NCBI GenBank assembly: GCA_041688945.1
Contig: JBDNHE010000104.1
Coordinates: 13,924 to 77,923 of the forward strand
Source: Gaopeijia sp041688945
GTDB lineage: Bacteria > Gemmatimonadota > Gemmatimonadetes > Longimicrobiales > Gaopeijiaceae
Length of the DNA: 64,000 bases
Direction: 5' to 3'
Positions 7,818 to 16,900 of the stretch are shown piece by piece. The position numbers and the translations under genes were made by a program. Below the pieces are notes generated by a model that had not been told where the DNA came from, did no database searches, and worked only from the letters and a program-made list of their open reading frames with translations. The number at the start of each line of letters is the position of its first letter. The first letter of the stretch is position 1.

Positions 7818-8015
7818 ATGCCGAAGATGAAGACCAACCGGGCTGCGGCGAAGCGCCTCAAGCGCACCGCCTCGGGTCGCCTCAAGCGTCATAAGGCGAA
7901 CCACAGCCATATCCTGACTAAGAAGGATCGCAAGCGTAAGCGTCGCCTTCGTTCATCCGACATGGTGGCCAAGGCCGACATGCCTCGGATGAACCGCCTC
8001 CTTCCGAACGGCTAA
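7818..8015 (+). CDS. rpmI: 50S ribosomal protein L35
   Basis: This 65-residue, very basic protein starts MPKMKTNRAAAKRLKRTASG and has the family's KANHSHILTKKDRKRKRRLR core. It is a component of the large ribosomal subunit. It lies second in the infC operon with AGGAGT upstream of the ATG, and rplT follows after 15 nt. Confidence 0.97.
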   Translation: MPKMKTNRAAAKRLKRTASGRLKRHKANHSHILTKKDRKRKRRLRSSDMVAKADMPRMNRLLPNG

Positions 8016-8030
8016 CCGAGGAGATCAAAA

Positions 8031-8396
8031 ATGCCTCGCACTAAGGGTGCAGCACCGCGTAACGCGCGGAAGAAAAAGATTTTCAGGGCAGCCAAAGGAT
8101 ATTTTGGCGCCAGAAAGAACCTTTACCGTACCGCCAAAGACGCGGTCGAAAAGGGCTGGGAGCACGCCTATCGGGACCGCAAGAACAAGAAGCGGACCTT
8201 CCGGGCGCTCTGGATCAGTCGTATCAACGCCGCCGCGCGTCAGAACGGGCTGTCCTACTCCCGCTTCATAAACGGCATGTCGCTGGCCGGGATCGAGATG
8301 GATCGGAAGGCGCTCGCGGATGTCGCGGTGCACAATCCGGAAGCCTTCACGGCCCTTGCCGAAGCTGCCAAAGAAGGAATCGCCAAGGCTTCTTGA
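8031..8396 (+). CDS. rplT: 50S ribosomal protein L20
   Basis: This 121-residue protein has the long basic N-terminal helix (AAPRNARKKKIFRAAKGYFGA) and the globular end with WISRINAAARQNGLSYSRFI typical of L20. It is needed for early assembly of the large subunit through 23S rRNA binding. In several phyla L20 also represses its own operon by binding the leader mRNA, which would fit the attenuator before infC. It is the last gene of the operon and a strong terminator follows. Confidence 0.97.
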   Translation: MPRTKGAAPRNARKKKIFRAAKGYFGARKNLYRTAKDAVEKGWEHAYRDRKNKKRTFRALWISRINAAARQNGLSYSRFINGMSLAGIEMDRKALADVAVHNPEAFTALAEAAKEGIAKAS

Positions 8397-8413
8397 CGCC
8401 TGGTGGCTGGATC

Positions 8414-8453
8414 AAAAGGGGTTCCGCGGCCATGTTCCGCGGAGCCCCTTTTT
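8414..8453 (+). terminator. Intrinsic terminator of the infC-rpmI-rplT operon
   Basis: The left arm AAAAGGGGTTCCGCGG and right arm CCGCGGAGCCCCTTTT form a long stem with one internal mismatch and a 7-nt loop, ending in five T. It lies 18 nt after rplT and separates it from pheS. Confidence 0.9.
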
Positions 8454-8483
8454 CTTTGAACATCAATCGTGGTTTCTGACGAT

Positions 8484-9518
8484 ATGAGTAGTTCCAATTC
8501 GCTGGCTGACGAACTCAAGGCGCTGGAGGTTCAGGCGCTGGAGGATGTGGCCGCCGCCGACTCCGAATCGGCACTCGAAGACGCTCGGATCACCTGGCTG
8601 GGGCGCAAAGAGGGGCGGATCTCGCTCGTCATGCGCAAGCTTGGGGGGATCGATCCCGCCGAGCGGCCGGTGGTCGGCGCCGAGGCGAATCGTGTGAAGG
8701 CCGTGCTTGAGGTTGCGCTTGAAGGGCGTGAGGCCGAGTTCGCCGCAGCCGCGGCGGGTGGTGGTGCGCTCGTGGATCTCACACTGCCGGGCCGACGTCC
8801 GGCTCAGGGCGGCTCACACCCGGTCTCGCTGGTCATGAACGAGATCTGGGAGATCTTCCGGGACCTGGGCTTCTCCCGTGCTCGCGGCCCGGAGGCGGAA
8901 ACCGAGTGGTACAACTTCGAGGCGCTCAACACGCCTCTGGACCACCCGGCGGCCGACGATCAGGACACGCTCTACCTGACCGAGGGCGGGCTGCTCAGAA
9001 GCCACACTTCGCCGGTCCAGGTGCGGACCATGCAGAACTACGAGCCGCCCATCCGGATTCTGGCTCCGGGCTGGGTCTATCGCAGGGACACCTACGATCC
9101 TACGCACACCCCGGTATTCCTGCAGGTAGAGGGCCTGGTTGTCGACGAGGGCGTCTCGTTTGTGGACTTCAAGGCGACCCTGGCCGAGTTCGCTCGTCGT
9201 TTCTGGGGCCCGGGCACGCAGATGCGGTTCCGCCCCTCTTTCTTCCCGTTCACCGAACCCAGTGCCGAGGTGGATGTGAAGCGGGTCATTGAGCACGAGG
9301 ACGGCACGGTTGAAGAGACCGACTGGCTCGAGATCATGGGGGCAGGAATGGTCGACCCCAACGTTCTGGAGCAGGCCGGCATCGACTCGGAGCGCTACAC
9401 CGGCTTCGCCTTCGGCATGGGACCGGCGCGGATCGCGATGCTCAAATACGGCGTCACCGACCTTCGGACCTTCTTTGAATCCGACATTCGTTTCCTGCGC
9501 CAGTTCGCGGGGAGCTGA
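8484..9518 (+). CDS. pheS: Phenylalanyl-tRNA synthetase alpha subunit
   Basis: This is the catalytic subunit of the alpha2-beta2 enzyme that charges tRNA-Phe. The 344 residues comprise an N-terminal coiled coil (about 1-90, with WLGRKEGRIS), then the class II core: motif 1 near PVSLVMNEIWEIFRDLGFS, motif 2 in GWVYRRDTYDPTHTPVFLQVEG, and motif 3 in GFAFGMGPARIAMLKYG. The ATG at 8484 is used; an in-frame GTG at 8469 would add five residues, and neither has a clear ribosome site. pheT follows after 3 nt. Confidence 0.96.
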   Translation: MSSSNSLADELKALEVQALEDVAAADSESALEDARITWLGRKEGRISLVMRKLGGIDPAERPVVGAEANRVKAVLEVALEGREAEFAAAAAGGGALVDLTLPGRRPAQGGSHPVSLVMNEIWEIFRDLGFSRARGPEAETEWYNFEALNTPLDHPAADDQDTLYLTEGGLLRSHTSPVQVRTMQNYEPPIRILAPGWVYRRDTYDPTHTPVFLQVEGLVVDEGVSFVDFKATLAEFARRFWGPGTQMRFRPSFFPFTEPSAEVDVKRVIEHEDGTVEETDWLEIMGAGMVDPNVLEQAGIDSERYTGFAFGMGPARIAMLKYGVTDLRTFFESDIRFLRQFAGS

Positions 9519-9521
9519 CCG

Positions 9522-11918
9522 ATGAATATTTCCTATCGCTGGCTCTGCGAATACGCCGCCAATCTTCCGGCTGCGCCCGATCTTGCCGATCAACTGGCCC
9601 TTGCCGGCTTTCCGGTCGAGGCGATGGTCTCCTTCACCGAGGGCCTGGGCGACATCGTCATCGCCCGTGTGATTGAGGCATCTCCGCACCCGGACGCCGA
9701 CCGCCTGCGCGTCTGTCGGGTCGATGCCGGTACCGGCGAAGAGCTTCAGGTCGTCTGTGGCGCCCCGAATGCCCGGACCGGGGGCGTGTATCCCTTCATT
9801 CCGGTCGGCGGTGTGCTTCCTGACGGGATGAAGATCGGCAAGGCCAAAATCCGCGGCCAGACATCCTTCGGGATGCTCTGTTCAGCGCGGGAGCTGGGTC
9901 TTGGGACGGATCACGACGGCCTGCTGGACCTGTCCGGTGACTACGAGCCCGGCACGTCGTTCCTGAAGGCGCTCGGGCTTGAGGACGTCTGCATGGACGT
10001 CGAGATCACCGCCAACCGTGGCGATCTTCTGAGTCACATCGGGATGGCACGTGAGGTCGGATTCAACGCGGCCGAACTGCCCGCGCTCCCGGGTGTCGAG
10101 CGGGTCTCCTTTCAGCTGAATTCCCACGCCTCGGTTCTGTCGGTCGATGGTGTCGAGTTCTTCCATGAGGAGCCCGACCTGTGTGGCCGCTTCCTGGGCG
10201 CCATCGTGCGCGGGGTGAAGATCGGCCCCTCGCCCGACTGGCTTCAGGCCCGGCTTCGCGCCATCGGGGCCCGGCCAATCAACAACGTGGTCGATGCCAC
10301 CAACTACGTGCTCTTTGAGCTCGGCCAGCCGACCCACGCCTACGATCTGAACCAGCTCAAGGGCGCAAAAATTGGTGTACGCATGGCCCGCGCCGGTGAG
10401 AAGGTCACCACCCTCGACAGCGAAGAGCGCAAGCTGACCGATCAGATGCTGGTCATCGCCGACGCCGAGCGCACCGTCGATGTCGCCGGGATCATGGGGG
10501 AGGACGAGACCAGCGTCTCCAACCAGACGGTCGACATCCTGCTGGAGTGCGCTCACTTCGAGGCGGCCTCAATCCGCAACACCAAGAAGGCGCTGGGCAT
10601 CACCTCGGACGCCGGGTATCGCTTCGAGCGTTTTGTGGATCCGGCGGGGCAGGAGAGGGCCATCGCTCGGGTGCTTTCGATCATCCTGGCTAACGCTGGT
10701 GGCGAACTGCACCCGGTTGTCGGAGATCTGAATCCGCGCCCCTGGGTGGCCCCGGTCATCCGGCTTCGGCTGGCCCGGGTGGAGCATCTGCTGGGTGTTC
10801 TGTTCTCCGCATCGCAGATTCGTGAGTTGCTCGCGCCGCTGGGCTTTGAACTGGCCGACGCGGGTGAGGGACTCCTGGATGTGACGGTGCCCGGTTGGCG
10901 CGCGGCCGATGTGACGCGCGAGGTCGACCTGATCGAGGAAGTCGCCCGGCGTCATGGATACGACAACTTCCCGACCGATCTGGGCGTTTTCCGTCCGGGC
11001 ACCGTTCCGGACCATCCGCTCTTCCAGCTGGAGGATCGGCTGCGGACGTTCATGGCTGGTCTCGGTGCATTCGAGGCGCAGACGCCGGCCTTCGCTCCTG
11101 AAGCAGAAGGCGAGGTTCGGCTGTCCAATCCGCTAAACAAAGAAGAGCCGGTGCTGCGGCGCGAACTCCTTCCCAGCCTGCTGCGCCGGGTCGAATACAA
11201 CATGGCGCGCGGTGCCCGCGACATTCGGCTCTTCGAGTTCGGGACGTCGTTCCGGTCCGGTGGCGAGAATGGCCTCCCCCTGGAGGAGCCCCGCATGACC
11301 GTGGCGCTGCATGGGGGTCGTGCGGCCGCTCACTGGAGCACGGAGGATCCTGGTCTCGACATCTGGGACCTGAAGGGATGGATGGAGTCGCTGGCCGAGA
11401 CGATCTGGCCGGGATCCCGCGTCCTGCCGGGACAGGGAATGGGCGCGCCGGTGAATCCCTACGTGTCCTTCATCATTGAGTCAGCGGAGGGCGTCACAGT
11501 CGGATGCGGCGGCGCGGTGCTGGATGCCGCCGTCGACACTCCTCCCTGGGCGGGCACCGTCTTCGGAATCGAGATGGCACTGCCGGCTCACCCCGTCCTG
11601 GGGGGTGAACTCCGGGCTCGGCCACTTCCCGCACATCCGGGTGTAGAGCGAGATCTGGCGCTTCTGGTGCCGCACGGGGTGGCAGCGACGGAGCTGCAGG
11701 AGATTGCGATGGCGTCAGGTGGACGCCTGCTGGAAGCCGTCTGGGTCTTTGACCTGTATGAAGGACCGGGAGTGGCTGAGGGGCACCGTTCGCTGGCCCT
11801 GCGCTTCCGCTTTCAGGCGCCGGACCGTACCCTGACGGATGAGGAAGTCGAGAAGTCGCTCCAGAAGGTCCTTGAGCGTTTCCGGGAGGAGAAGGGTGTC
11901 GAAGTCCGAGGAGGATAG
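9522..11918 (+). CDS. pheT: Phenylalanyl-tRNA synthetase beta subunit
   Basis: The 798-residue beta subunit carries editing and tRNA-binding domains. The order seen is MNISYRWLCEY, the tRNA-binding OB fold (about 40-150, with HPDADRLRVCRVDAG), the B3/B4 editing domain (NNVVDATNYVLFELGQPTHAYD), B5, a catalytic-like core, and a C-terminal anticodon-binding FDX-ACB domain (HPGVERDLALLVP through LRFRFQAPDRTLTDEEV). GGAG precedes the ATG. The next gene begins inside its 3' end. Confidence 0.96.
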   Translation: MNISYRWLCEYAANLPAAPDLADQLALAGFPVEAMVSFTEGLGDIVIARVIEASPHPDADRLRVCRVDAGTGEELQVVCGAPNARTGGVYPFIPVGGVLPDGMKIGKAKIRGQTSFGMLCSARELGLGTDHDGLLDLSGDYEPGTSFLKALGLEDVCMDVEITANRGDLLSHIGMAREVGFNAAELPALPGVERVSFQLNSHASVLSVDGVEFFHEEPDLCGRFLGAIVRGVKIGPSPDWLQARLRAIGARPINNVVDATNYVLFELGQPTHAYDLNQLKGAKIGVRMARAGEKVTTLDSEERKLTDQMLVIADAERTVDVAGIMGEDETSVSNQTVDILLECAHFEAASIRNTKKALGITSDAGYRFERFVDPAGQERAIARVLSIILANAGGELHPVVGDLNPRPWVAPVIRLRLARVEHLLGVLFSASQIRELLAPLGFELADAGEGLLDVTVPGWRAADVTREVDLIEEVARRHGYDNFPTDLGVFRPGTVPDHPLFQLEDRLRTFMAGLGAFEAQTPAFAPEAEGEVRLSNPLNKEEPVLRRELLPSLLRRVEYNMARGARDIRLFEFGTSFRSGGENGLPLEEPRMTVALHGGRAAAHWSTEDPGLDIWDLKGWMESLAETIWPGSRVLPGQGMGAPVNPYVSFIIESAEGVTVGCGGAVLDAAVDTPPWAGTVFGIEMALPAHPVLGGELRARPLPAHPGVERDLALLVPHGVAATELQEIAMASGGRLLEAVWVFDLYEGPGVAEGHRSLALRFRFQAPDRTLTDEEVEKSLQKVLERFREEKGVEVRGG

Positions 11919-12207
11919 TTCAGCGCCAGAGCGGGCGGCGTTACAGGCGCTGGAGGCTGCGGTCTCCAGGGCGCTTGAGCGCGTTGAGTCCCTGTCCAAG
12001 AAGCTGAACAAGACCGAAAAGCGGCGCTCCGAAGTGGAAAAAGTGCTCAAAAAGCTCGCCGACGGCGACGATAGCCCCGCCGAGATGGCCGAGCGCCTGA
12101 AGGTCCTGGAAGTGGAGAACGCTGACCTTCGCCACCGTGTCGACACCGGACTTGGGGCCGTCGACCGCCTCCTGTCGCAGCTTCGTTTTCTTGAGGACCA
12201 GAGCTGA
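11896..12207 (+). CDS. Small coiled-coil protein, ZapB-like
   Basis: This 103-residue protein is almost entirely predicted coiled coil: ALQALEAAVSRALERVESL, a KKLNKTEKRRSEVEKVLKKL stretch, and ENADLRHRV followed by LLSQLRFLED. The GTG at 11896 is preceded by GGGAGGAG and overlaps the pheT 3' end by 23 nt. It ends 2 nt before zapA. Short coiled-coil proteins of the ZapB-like type with a terminal arginine-leucine-rich helix occur beside zapA in other bacteria, where they help to organise the Z-ring. That role is inferred here from position and architecture only. Confidence 0.55.
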   Translation: MSKSEEDSSAPERAALQALEAAVSRALERVESLSKKLNKTEKRRSEVEKVLKKLADGDDSPAEMAERLKVLEVENADLRHRVDTGLGAVDRLLSQLRFLEDQS

Positions 12208-12209
12208 TC

Positions 12210-12509
12210 ATGGCGCAAAAACAGTCGGTCACCGTTCGCATCGCGGGCGAAGAGCACACCATTCGGGCCAGCGCCGAGCCGGAGTACACCAAGGCCTGTG
12301 CACGCTTTGTGGATGAGCGAATCATGCAGATCCGTGGAAGCGCAGGCTTGGTGGAGAGCCACAAGATCGCCATCCTCGCCGCCCTCTCAATCGCCGACGA
12401 GTTCTTCCAAGCCCGCGACGAAGCGGATCGCGTGAAGAAGGAGACAGCATCTCGGGCCAACAACCTGGTCAAGCGAATCGAAGGCGAGCTCGGCGCGGCA
12501 GAATCCTGA
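12210..12509 (+). CDS. zapA: Cell division protein ZapA
   Basis: This 99-residue protein has the ZapA pattern: N-terminal SVTVRIAGEEHTIRASAEPEY, then a helical region (RFVDERIMQIR, then HKIAILAALSIADEFFQ), and a basic amphipathic coiled coil to the end. ZapA binds FtsZ and promotes Z-ring bundling. It is probably cotranscribed with pheST and the preceding coiled-coil gene, and is followed by the candidate 6S RNA and rny. Confidence 0.88.
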   Translation: MAQKQSVTVRIAGEEHTIRASAEPEYTKACARFVDERIMQIRGSAGLVESHKIAILAALSIADEFFQARDEADRVKKETASRANNLVKRIEGELGAAES

Positions 12510-12529
12510 CCCGCGACGCCTGACATCCA

Positions 12530-12695
12530 GCCGCTGACATTCGGGGGCGGCGTTCCCGCTCTCCTGAGGCTTCCTTGTGCCTCCGCTCGCTTGCGCTCGT
12601 TCCTGCCCGATTCCTATGGTACCAATGGTGAAACGGGCCCTTCTGCAGAGGGCTCGCTCCAATGCCTTTATCCGGCGGCATGCCGGTTCGGAGTT
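12530..12695 (+). ncRNA. ssrS: Candidate 6S RNA
   Basis: This 193-nt gap lies between zapA and rny, and 6S RNA genes are classically found just downstream of zapA. The sequence can form a closing stem (12531-12536 with 12673-12678, continued by 12538-12545 with 12657-12664, one mismatch). Inside is a bubble-like region with TCTCCTGAGGC, a small hairpin (GAGGC 12566-12570 with GCCTC 12579-12583), and a long distal arm closed by GCCCG/CGGGC (12605-12609 with 12634-12638). A hairpin CCGGC/GCCGG follows at 12672-12686. The overall plan resembles 6S RNA, which binds RNA polymerase holoenzyme as a promoter mimic. The ends are approximate. It could instead be only the rny leader. Confidence 0.4.
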
Positions 12696-12702
12696 ATAGA
12701 AG

Positions 12703-14277
12703 ATGGGATCGGTCGCAGCTCTGGCGGCGGTCCTCGGCCTTATTCTCGGCGCGGCACCCGGATTTCTGATTGCGAGCAGTCGTGACCGGGCCCGACACCA
12801 GAAGGCACTGCGCGCGGGAGAAGACGAGGCATCACGACTGCTGACACGTGCGCGCGAAGAGGCGGACAACCTCAAGCGTGCTGGCGAATTGGAAGGGAAA
12901 GACGCGGCGATTCAACTGCGCGAGAGCTGGGAGAAGGACGAGGCCCGCCGGCGCGAAGAGATTGAGCGTGCGGAGCGTCGGGCCGAGGAACGCTCCGACT
13001 TTCTGGACGCCAAGTTCGACCGTCTGAACGGGCAGGACTCCACCCAAGAGGCACGTACCGCTGAGATGGACGGTCGTGACGCTGAACTGGCCGGCCGGGA
13101 GTCGAAGTTGGCCCAGGCCGGAGACGAAGCCCGTCGCCGCCTTGAGGCACTGGCCGGAATGTCCGCAGACGAAGCCGTGCAGCGCCTGACCGAGCAGATG
13201 ATGGACACCGCCCGGGCTGATGCTGCCAACGCGCTCCGCGAGATCAAGGAAGAGGCTCAACGGACCGCCGAGAAGGAGGCCCGAAAGATCCTGGCCCTCG
13301 CGATCCAGCGGCAGGCGGCCGATACCACGGCCGAACTGACGGTTTCCGTGGTGCAGCTGCCTTCCGACGAAATGAAGGGCCGGATCATCGGTCGCGAAGG
13401 CAGAAACATCCGCGCCTTTGAGCAAGCCACCGGGATCGACGTCATCATCGACGATACGCCCGAGGCCGTAGTGCTCTCGGGCTTCGATTCCGTCCGTCGC
13501 GAAGTCGCCCGAATCAGCCTGGAACGTCTGGTCGAGGACGGCCGGATTCACCCGGGTCGAATCGAAGAGGTGGTGGAAAAGGCCCGGGTCGACGTCGAGA
13601 CCGGAATGGTCGAGGCCGCCGAGGAGGTTCTGTACGAACTCGGCATCCACAACGTGCACCCTGAGATCGTCCGCACGCTCGGACGCCTCAAGTTCCGCAC
13701 CTCCTACGGGCAGAACCAGCTTCAGCATGCCCGTGAGGTCGCGCTCCTGGCCGGATCGATGGCCTCGGAGATGGGGGGGCTGGATGTGCAGGGCACCAAG
13801 CGGGCGGGAATCCTGCACGATGTCGGCAAGGGGATGACCCACGAGCAGGAAGGCACGCACGTGGAGCTCGGCTACCGGCTGTGCAAAAAGCACAACGAGA
13901 CCGACCTGGTCCTCAACTCCATCAAAGCCCATCACGACGAAGAGCCTCACTTCAGCGCCGAGGCCTTTCTTGTGTCGGCGGGCGATGCGATCAGCGGATC
14001 CCGGCCGGGTGCCCGTCGCGAGATGTTCGACGGATACGTCAAACGGCTGGAGAGGCTCGAAGAGATCGCCATGGAGCATGAAGGCGTCGAGCGCTCATTT
14101 GCCATTCAGGCTGGACGGGAACTCCGAGTGATGGTGCAGCCCGAAAAGGTCTCCGACGCCGAGATGGCTCAGATATCGGAAGCCGTGGCCACCCGCATTC
14201 AGGAAGAGCTTCAGTATCCGGGCCAGATCAAGGTGGTGGTGATCCGGGAAACCCGCGCCGTCGACTTCGCCCGTTAG
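12703..14277 (+). CDS. rny: Ribonuclease Y
   Basis: This 524-residue membrane-anchored endoribonuclease initiates mRNA decay. It has an N-terminal transmembrane helix (about 4-25), a long charged coiled coil (about 30-200), a KH domain (MKGRIIGREGRNIRAFE), and an HD phosphohydrolase domain with the metal-binding HDVGK and the later IKAHHDEE. It ends with the family's VVVIRETRAVDFAR. It is transcribed in the same direction as zapA, with the candidate 6S RNA between. Confidence 0.96.
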   Translation: MGSVAALAAVLGLILGAAPGFLIASSRDRARHQKALRAGEDEASRLLTRAREEADNLKRAGELEGKDAAIQLRESWEKDEARRREEIERAERRAEERSDFLDAKFDRLNGQDSTQEARTAEMDGRDAELAGRESKLAQAGDEARRRLEALAGMSADEAVQRLTEQMMDTARADAANALREIKEEAQRTAEKEARKILALAIQRQAADTTAELTVSVVQLPSDEMKGRIIGREGRNIRAFEQATGIDVIIDDTPEAVVLSGFDSVRREVARISLERLVEDGRIHPGRIEEVVEKARVDVETGMVEAAEEVLYELGIHNVHPEIVRTLGRLKFRTSYGQNQLQHAREVALLAGSMASEMGGLDVQGTKRAGILHDVGKGMTHEQEGTHVELGYRLCKKHNETDLVLNSIKAHHDEEPHFSAEAFLVSAGDAISGSRPGARREMFDGYVKRLERLEEIAMEHEGVERSFAIQAGRELRVMVQPEKVSDAEMAQISEAVATRIQEELQYPGQIKVVVIRETRAVDFAR

Positions 14278-14379
14278 ATCGATGCACCACACTAGCGCCG
14301 AACTTCCCTATATTGCTGGCCTGAAGGCCCCGGATGAGAGGGCGATTCGGGACAGACCGAACCCACGAAGGATGAACAG

Positions 14380-15273
14380 ATGGCGGCCCAGATCATTTCC
14401 GGAACCGAGATCGCGAAGTCGATTCGGGACCAGCTCAAAGACCGCGTCGCGGAAATGGCACCGACCGGGGTCACCCCCGGCCTGGCTACGGTTCTGGTCG
14501 GGGCCAACCCCGCCAGCCAGTTCTACGTCGGAATGAAGAACAAGGCGGCCAAGGAAGCGGGGATTCACTCCCGCCAGATCGACCTGCCCGAAACCGTCAG
14601 CCAGGACGAGCTCACGGGGCTTCTGGATGGTCTGAATGCCGACCCCGAGATCCACGGGATTCTGGTGCAGCTGCCGCTGCCTGATCACATCGATGAAGCG
14701 GCCATCCTGACCCGGATCGACCCCAACAAGGATGTCGACGGTTTTCATCCGATGAATGTAGGCGCCCTTTCCGTTGGGCGGCGGGACATCATGACGCCAT
14801 GCACCCCGACCGGCGTCATTCAAATGCTCATGCGCACAGGCAACGCCCCGCAGGGCAAGCATGCGGTGGTCGTCGGGCGTTCCAACATCGTTGGGAAGCC
14901 AATGGCAGCCCTTCTGCTCCGGAGCGGAGAAGACGGCAACGCAACCGTCACCGTAGCGCACAGCCGCACCCCGGATCTGGCTGCAGTCACCCGCACGGCC
15001 GACATCCTGATTGCCGCGGTTGGTCGCCCCCGCATGATCACCGCAGACATGGTCAAGCCGGGCGCGGTCGTCATCGACGTCGGCATCAACCGGGTGGACG
15101 CTCCTGATACCGATCGGGGCTATCGAGTGGTCGGCGATGTCGACTTCGAGGGCGTCAGCGAAGTAGCCAGCTGGATCACGCCGGTTCCCGGTGGAGTTGG
15201 ACCCATGACCATCGCACTGCTTCTGAAAAACACGGTCGATGCCGCCGAGCGAAGCCACTCGGCGGGCAGCTGA
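14380..15273 (+). CDS. folD: Methylenetetrahydrofolate dehydrogenase / methenyltetrahydrofolate cyclohydrolase
   Basis: The 297-residue bifunctional enzyme interconverts 5,10-methylene- and 10-formyl-tetrahydrofolate with NADP. Family landmarks are YVGMKNKAAKEAGI with the active-site Lys, GILVQLPLPDHI, PNKDVDGFHPMNVG, the nucleotide-binding HAVVVGRSNIVGKPMA, and PVPGGVGPMTIALLLKNT. The ATG at 14380 follows AAGGATG. Its stop lies 22 nt before the preferred xseA start. Confidence 0.96.
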   Translation: MAAQIISGTEIAKSIRDQLKDRVAEMAPTGVTPGLATVLVGANPASQFYVGMKNKAAKEAGIHSRQIDLPETVSQDELTGLLDGLNADPEIHGILVQLPLPDHIDEAAILTRIDPNKDVDGFHPMNVGALSVGRRDIMTPCTPTGVIQMLMRTGNAPQGKHAVVVGRSNIVGKPMAALLLRSGEDGNATVTVAHSRTPDLAAVTRTADILIAAVGRPRMITADMVKPGAVVIDVGINRVDAPDTDRGYRVVGDVDFEGVSEVASWITPVPGGVGPMTIALLLKNTVDAAERSHSAGS

Positions 15274-15295
15274 CCTGAGGGGGCGATCCCAGTCC

Positions 15296-16900
15296 GTGAG
15301 CGAAGGCGAGCTATCTCTTTTCGGCGACGGCGCAGAGCCGGATGAGGCCCCGGCGGTTGAGCCCGGAGCAACGGAACTCGACGCCGCCAAACCCCTGGAG
15401 GATGCGTCTCCCGGCGCCGAACCCTCCGCTGTGGAGGCATCCGACGCCGAACCGCCTCAGCCAGCGACTACCGAGCACGCGGTCGCACCGCCTGCGCGCA
15501 AGGTGACGGCAGCCTCTGCCGTAGGCCGCAGGCGGGATTCTGCTCCGGCCCAGAGCGCGGTGGACGATAACCCGGCACAGGCACCATCGCCGCCGACAGG
15601 GCAGGGTACGGACTCGGCAGGAGCCGAAGGGCCGCGAGTCTGGCGCGTTTCCCAGGTCAACAAGGCCGTGCGTCGCATGCTTGAGGGCACGCTTGAGTCG
15701 CTCTGGATCTCGGGCGAGATCGCCAACTGGAAGCGGGTCCGCTCGGGCCACTGCTACTTCACGCTAAAGGATGAGTCCGCTCAAATCCGTTCGGTCCTCT
15801 TCAGACAGGACGCCGAACGCCTCCCGATCGACCCGGAAGACGGGATGGAGGTGCGCGTCTTCGGCTCCCTCACCCTCTATGAGGCCCGCGGCGAGTATCA
15901 GTTCGTCGGTCGAAAGATCGAAGCCGAAGGGAGTGAAGGCCTCTGGCGGGCCGCCTTCGACAAGCTCAAGGCCAAGCTGGACGCCGAAGGCCTGACCGCG
16001 CCCGGCCGCAAACGCCCTCTGCCGCGCTATCCCATGACGGTCGGGGTGGTCACCTCCACCACCGGCGCGGCGCTGCGTGACATCATTTCCGTTCTGGGCC
16101 GCCGGGCCCCGTGGGTGCGGGTGCTGGTTGCGGGTAGCCGGGTTCAGGGAGATGGAGCCGCCCTTGAGATCGCCAACGCGATCCGGACGCTGGCGGACAC
16201 CGGGGAAGCGGACGTCATGATCGTGGGGCGTGGTGGTGGCTCGATCGAAGACCTGTGGGCCTTCAATGAAGAAGTGGTGGCCCGTGCGATCGCGGCCTGC
16301 CCGATCCCGGTGATTTCGGCGGTGGGCCACGAGGTGGACGTCACCATCGCCGATCTGGTGGCCGATCTGCGCGCCCCCACGCCCTCGGCGGCAGGGGAGG
16401 CTGCGGTCCCGGACGCGGAGGCACTCGCCGAGGTTCTGGCCGTGCTCCGCCCCCGAATGCGGCGAGCGGTCCGCAACGCGGTAGAGAGCCGCACCCGCGC
16501 CATCAGCGAGGGCCCCGACCGGCTGGCCCGGGCCCTCAGCCGCAAGCTGCAGCCCGTAGTGGAGCGACTTCGGCGGGATCAGGACCGGGCGACTCTGGCC
16601 ATCGAACGCGCAATCGAGGGGCGGGCGACCCGCGGCGACGTGCTTCCACGGCTGGAGCGGGGGATGCGAGGCCGGATGGAGACAGCCCGCCGCGACCTGC
16701 GGTCTGCAGCGGGCCGATTGGACGCTCTGTCACCCCTGGCCACGCTCAAGCGCGGCTATGCCGTACCGCTGACGCCAGACGGCCGGGTTTTGCGGAGCAT
16801 CAACGAATTCGAGGCGGGACAGGCATTCGATCTGCGGGTATCGGATGGCCAGGTCCGCTGTGAGACCACTGAAACGCAGGAAGGGAAGGAGTCCCCATGA
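15296..16900 (+). CDS. xseA: Exonuclease VII large subunit with long N-terminal extension
   Basis: The large subunit of the single-strand-specific nuclease that makes acid-soluble oligonucleotides has 534 residues here; most relatives have 400-460. The conserved part starts near residue 114 with RVWRVSQVNKAVRRMLEG (OB fold), then PMTVGVVTSTTGAALRDI, the catalytic IVGRGGGSIEDLWAFN, VGHEVDVTIADLVADLRAPTP, and a long coiled coil. The first 113 residues are Pro/Ala/Glu-rich and look disordered, but open with ELSLF at residues 5-9, which matches the QL(S/D)LF-type beta-clamp-binding motif. The GTG at 15296 follows TGAGGGGG; an ATG at 15239 would overlap folD by 35 nt. xseB overlaps its stop. Confidence 0.92.
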   Translation: MSEGELSLFGDGAEPDEAPAVEPGATELDAAKPLEDASPGAEPSAVEASDAEPPQPATTEHAVAPPARKVTAASAVGRRRDSAPAQSAVDDNPAQAPSPPTGQGTDSAGAEGPRVWRVSQVNKAVRRMLEGTLESLWISGEIANWKRVRSGHCYFTLKDESAQIRSVLFRQDAERLPIDPEDGMEVRVFGSLTLYEARGEYQFVGRKIEAEGSEGLWRAAFDKLKAKLDAEGLTAPGRKRPLPRYPMTVGVVTSTTGAALRDIISVLGRRAPWVRVLVAGSRVQGDGAALEIANAIRTLADTGEADVMIVGRGGGSIEDLWAFNEEVVARAIAACPIPVISAVGHEVDVTIADLVADLRAPTPSAAGEAAVPDAEALAEVLAVLRPRMRRAVRNAVESRTRAISEGPDRLARALSRKLQPVVERLRRDQDRATLAIERAIEGRATRGDVLPRLERGMRGRMETARRDLRSAAGRLDALSPLATLKRGYAVPLTPDGRVLRSINEFEAGQAFDLRVSDGQVRCETTETQEGKESP

